Assembly: GCA_003151595.1 (NCBI GenBank)
Contig: PLXW01000030.1
Span: forward strand, 26,987-90,986
Reading direction: 5' to 3'
From: Myxococcales bacterium
GTDB lineage: Bacteria; Myxococcota; Polyangia; Polyangiales; Polyangiaceae
DNA: 64,000 bases
Part shown: positions 61,846 through 64,000 of the stretch, one piece after another
How positions within the stretch are numbered: position 1 is the stretch's first letter
Layout of the letters: the number at the start of each line of letters is the position of its first letter
Translations under genes and position numbers: made by a program
Notes under the pieces: generated by a model
Database searches by the model: none
Told to the model about the DNA's origin: nothing
What the model saw: the letters and a program-made list of their open reading frames with translations, nothing else

Positions 61846-62451
61846 ATGCACCTTTCCGCCCGTCTGATCGCTCCCCTCGCCCTCGTCGCGTTTGCCGCAG
61901 TCGCCGCGCTCGACGGCTGCGCGCCGACGCTCGCGCAGCCGTTCGACCAGTGGAAGGGGGCGACGATCACGATGTACCGCCTCCAGAACTACGAGCCGCC
62001 GCCCGCGCAGGCCGGGGCGACGCTCACCATCCCGCCGCAGATCCAATCGTGGATCCAGGGGGCCGCAGCGCTCCTCCCGCCGGGGCTCTTGCCGCCGGGG
62101 CTCATTCCGGGGAGCGCGCCCGCGCCGGCCGCCACGGCACAAGACCTCCGCTTCCACGGCTTCCGCGTCCTTCAGTGGAAGACGATCACCGATCAGAAAT
62201 CGCACGACGAGGTCCTCGACATCCTCGGCCACGCCTCGAACTACGTCGCGCCGCGCGCGGTGTGCCCGTACGACGAGTTCGGGTTCGCGGTTCAGCCCGC
62301 GCCCGGCGCGCCGACGAACGACGTGCTCGTCTCGCTCTCGTGCGAGCAGATTCAGGCGTTCAACTTCCAGTGGCCGTACGCGCAAGCCGGACTCGCGCCC
62401 GACACCGCGAAGCGCATCATCGCCGTCGCGCAGACCACGTTCAGCCAGTAG
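61846..62451 (+). CDS. Hypothetical lipoprotein
   Basis: A 201-residue protein. GGAGG lies 9 nt before ATG 61846; an earlier in-frame ATG (61804) would bury the leader. The lipobox is ALDGC. The mature part has a Pro-rich middle (LLPPGLLPPGLIPG) and two later cysteines (AVCPYDEFG, LSCEQIQ). No family is recognised. The plsB-like gene follows after 15 bp and may be co-transcribed. Confidence 0.75.
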   Translation: MHLSARLIAPLALVAFAAVAALDGCAPTLAQPFDQWKGATITMYRLQNYEPPPAQAGATLTIPPQIQSWIQGAAALLPPGLLPPGLIPGSAPAPAATAQDLRFHGFRVLQWKTITDQKSHDEVLDILGHASNYVAPRAVCPYDEFGFAVQPAPGAPTNDVLVSLSCEQIQAFNFQWPYAQAGLAPDTAKRIIAVAQTTFSQ

Positions 62452-62466
62452 CCCCGTAGCTTCGCC

Positions 62467-64000
62467 GTGACGACGCGCCCCCTCGTCTCCTACGAGCCGA
62501 ACCCGCTCCTGGCGTGGCTCTACCACCGCTTCTTCGAGCACATCGAGGTCGACGCGGCGTGGGTCTCGGCGGTGCGCGAAGCGTCGTCGCGCGGGACGGT
62601 CGTCTATGCGCTGCGGAGCCTATCGTTCGTCGACTTCTTCGCGCTCGATTACCTGACCAAGCGCTACATGCTCCCGCAGGTTCGCTTCGCGAACGATCTC
62701 GGGCTGTGGATCCTGGAGCCGATGGGGCGCGGCTGGTTGCAGGCGCTGAAGCCGCGCGACGATCTCGGCGACGCGGAGGATCTGCGGCAGGCGGTGCTCG
62801 AGGGATCGTCCGCCGCGCTCTTCCTGAAGAAGCCGCCGGCGCCGGTGTTCGGATCGCGGCGCGGAAAGATCGAAGGCGATCCGTATCTGCGCGCGCTCTT
62901 CGAGGCGCAGCGGGCCAGCGACAAACCGATCTTGATCGTGCCGCAGGTGTTCGTCTGGTCGCGCAGCCCGGACCGCGCGCAGCACTCGATCGTCGACTCC
63001 GTGCTCGGCCCGCGCGAGTGGCCGGGCAAAGTGCGAACGGTCGCCCAGTTCCTCTCCAACTACCGCGACGTGACGCTCCGCGCGGGCGAGCCGGTCGACC
63101 TGCGTCAGTTTCTGGAGCAAGAGGCGAACGCCACGCCGTCTGACGACGTCATCGTGCGTCGCCTCACGTACACGCTCCTCCGGCGCCTGGAGCGCGAACG
63201 ACGCGCGGTCATCGGCCCCACGAAGAAGCCCGCCGATCGCCTGCGCGACGAGGTCATTCGCAGCCCGAAGCTCCAGAAGATCATCGCCGACATGGCCGGC
63301 GAAGGGGACGCCGAGCGCCAAGTGATCACGCTGCGCGCGCTCGCCATGCTGCGCGAGATGGAGTCGGCGCTCGACATGGGCGCTGTGAAGGCGATCGAGC
63401 CGTGGTTCCAAGGGGCGATGACCCGCATGTACGCGGACATCGAGCTCGACGAAGAAGGGCTCGCGCGCCTGCGTGAGAAGTCGAAGGACGGGACGCTCGT
63501 GCTGCTGCCGAGCCACAAGTCGCACGTCGACTACATGGTGCTCACGCACGTCTTCCTGAACCACCACCTGCAGCTCCCGCTCATCGCCGCGGGCGACAAC
63601 CTGAACTTCTTCCCGCTGGGCGCGATCTTCCGGCGCGCAGGCGCGTTCTACATCCGGCGCAGCTTCGGCGCCGACCGCCTCTACGGTGCGGTCGTCGATG
63701 CGTACGTGCGCCGCTTGATCAAGGACGGTTGGTCGCTCGAGTTCTTCCTCGAAGGGGGGCGCTCGCGCAGCGGCAAGCTCCTGTCGCCGAAGGTCGGGCT
63801 CCTCTCGCTGGTCGTCGATGCGGCGCTCGCCGTATCGGAAAAGACCGTCTATTTCGTGCCGATCTCGATCGGCTACGAGCGCGTGGTCGAGGAGAAGTCG
63901 TACGTGCGCGAGCTCACCGGCGGCGAGAAGTCGAAGGAAGACATCGGCGGGCTGCTCGCCGGCGCCAACGCGATCGCGCAGCGCTACGGTCGGCTCAACG
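62467..64000 (+). CDS. plsB: Glycerol-3-phosphate acyltransferase, PlsB-type (3' truncated by window)
   Basis: GTG 62467 opens a frame that runs off the end; 511 residues are present. The catalytic H-x4-D is LPSHKSHVDYMV (His350, Asp355). The glycerol-3-phosphate pocket follows in IFRRAGAFYIRRSF and FFLEGGRSRSGK, then VPISIGYERVVEEKSY. This is the membrane-bound PlsB branch, which puts the first acyl chain on glycerol-3-phosphate using acyl-ACP or acyl-CoA. The N-terminal 300 residues are the variable PlsB region. Normal PlsB is about 800 residues, so 250-300 residues lie beyond the window. Confidence 0.9.
   Translation, partial: MTTRPLVSYEPNPLLAWLYHRFFEHIEVDAAWVSAVREASSRGTVVYALRSLSFVDFFALDYLTKRYMLPQVRFANDLGLWILEPMGRGWLQALKPRDDLGDAEDLRQAVLEGSSAALFLKKPPAPVFGSRRGKIEGDPYLRALFEAQRASDKPILIVPQVFVWSRSPDRAQHSIVDSVLGPREWPGKVRTVAQFLSNYRDVTLRAGEPVDLRQFLEQEANATPSDDVIVRRLTYTLLRRLERERRAVIGPTKKPADRLRDEVIRSPKLQKIIADMAGEGDAERQVITLRALAMLREMESALDMGAVKAIEPWFQGAMTRMYADIELDEEGLARLREKSKDGTLVLLPSHKSHVDYMVLTHVFLNHHLQLPLIAAGDNLNFFPLGAIFRRAGAFYIRRSFGADRLYGAVVDAYVRRLIKDGWSLEFFLEGGRSRSGKLLSPKVGLLSLVVDAALAVSEKTVYFVPISIGYERVVEEKSYVRELTGGEKSKEDIGGLLAGANAIAQRYGRLN

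Noticed and set aside
60768..62459. 563-codon plus-strand frame across the FHA gene and following lipoprotein
   Set aside because: It is an Arg-rich out-of-frame reading; the FHA/AAA+ and lipoprotein frames have motifs and ribosome sites.

Overview
The window is a very GC-rich chromosomal segment with dense, often overlapping genes on both strands and no plasmid, phage or insertion-sequence genes. Many secreted lipoproteins with Asp/Asn/Ser/Gly-rich or cysteine-rich stretches, a very large TPR protein, PEGA and FHA proteins, a MopE-type metal-binding motif and an Hsp70/J pair point to a myxobacterium (Myxococcota, probably Polyangiales). That placement is inferred from gene content and style; no rRNA or other taxonomic marker lies in the window.

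Layout. 1-7.4 kb: housekeeping genes on + (3' end of a CoA-transferase subunit, accD-folC, yajQ family, glmM), then on - an ArsR-methyltransferase fusion whose stop overlaps the start of ahcY, then a DCC-family protein. 7.6-19.8 kb: a membrane sulfatase-fold enzyme, a 1932-residue TPR protein, a Kazal-type lipoprotein, an adenylate cyclase and an AsmA-like protein. 19.8-28.6 kb: serC, an SCP2-like protein, lipoproteins, fmt, a membrane TPR protein, and an HExxH protein - Hsp70 - J-protein group. 28.7-32.9 kb: a duplicated outer-membrane protein, ccmC with a CcmD-like gene, a 44-residue membrane protein, an acyl-CoA dehydrogenase and a lipoprotein. 33.1-38.1 kb (-): an rlmN-like gene and a three-gene surface operon (two FadL-like porins and a beta-propeller lipoprotein) joined by TGATG overlaps. 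38.2-42.2 kb: two large lipoproteins converge on a 370-bp array of 22-bp palindromic repeats. 42.3-49.3 kb: tatB-tatC, proA-rsfS, a TPR envelope protein, a MopE-motif lipoprotein and a threonine synthase. 49.3-56.4 kb: cysteine-rich lipoproteins, a TPR/PEGA protein, a persulfide-dioxygenase-like enzyme and methylmalonyl-CoA epimerase. 56.4-60.2 kb (-): an operon that looks like the second half of the ethylmalonyl-CoA pathway. 60.4-64 kb: an FHA/AAA+ protein lacking sigma-54 activator signatures, a lipoprotein and a partial plsB-like gene.

The main non-textbook items are the palindrome array at 39595-39964, a palindromic element inserted in frame in the rlmN-like gene, a long inverted repeat at 32976-33061, the ArsR-methyltransferase/ahcY coupling, the ethylmalonyl-CoA-type operon and the degenerate AAA+ protein. 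I found no CRISPR array, tRNA, rRNA or recognisable transposon.
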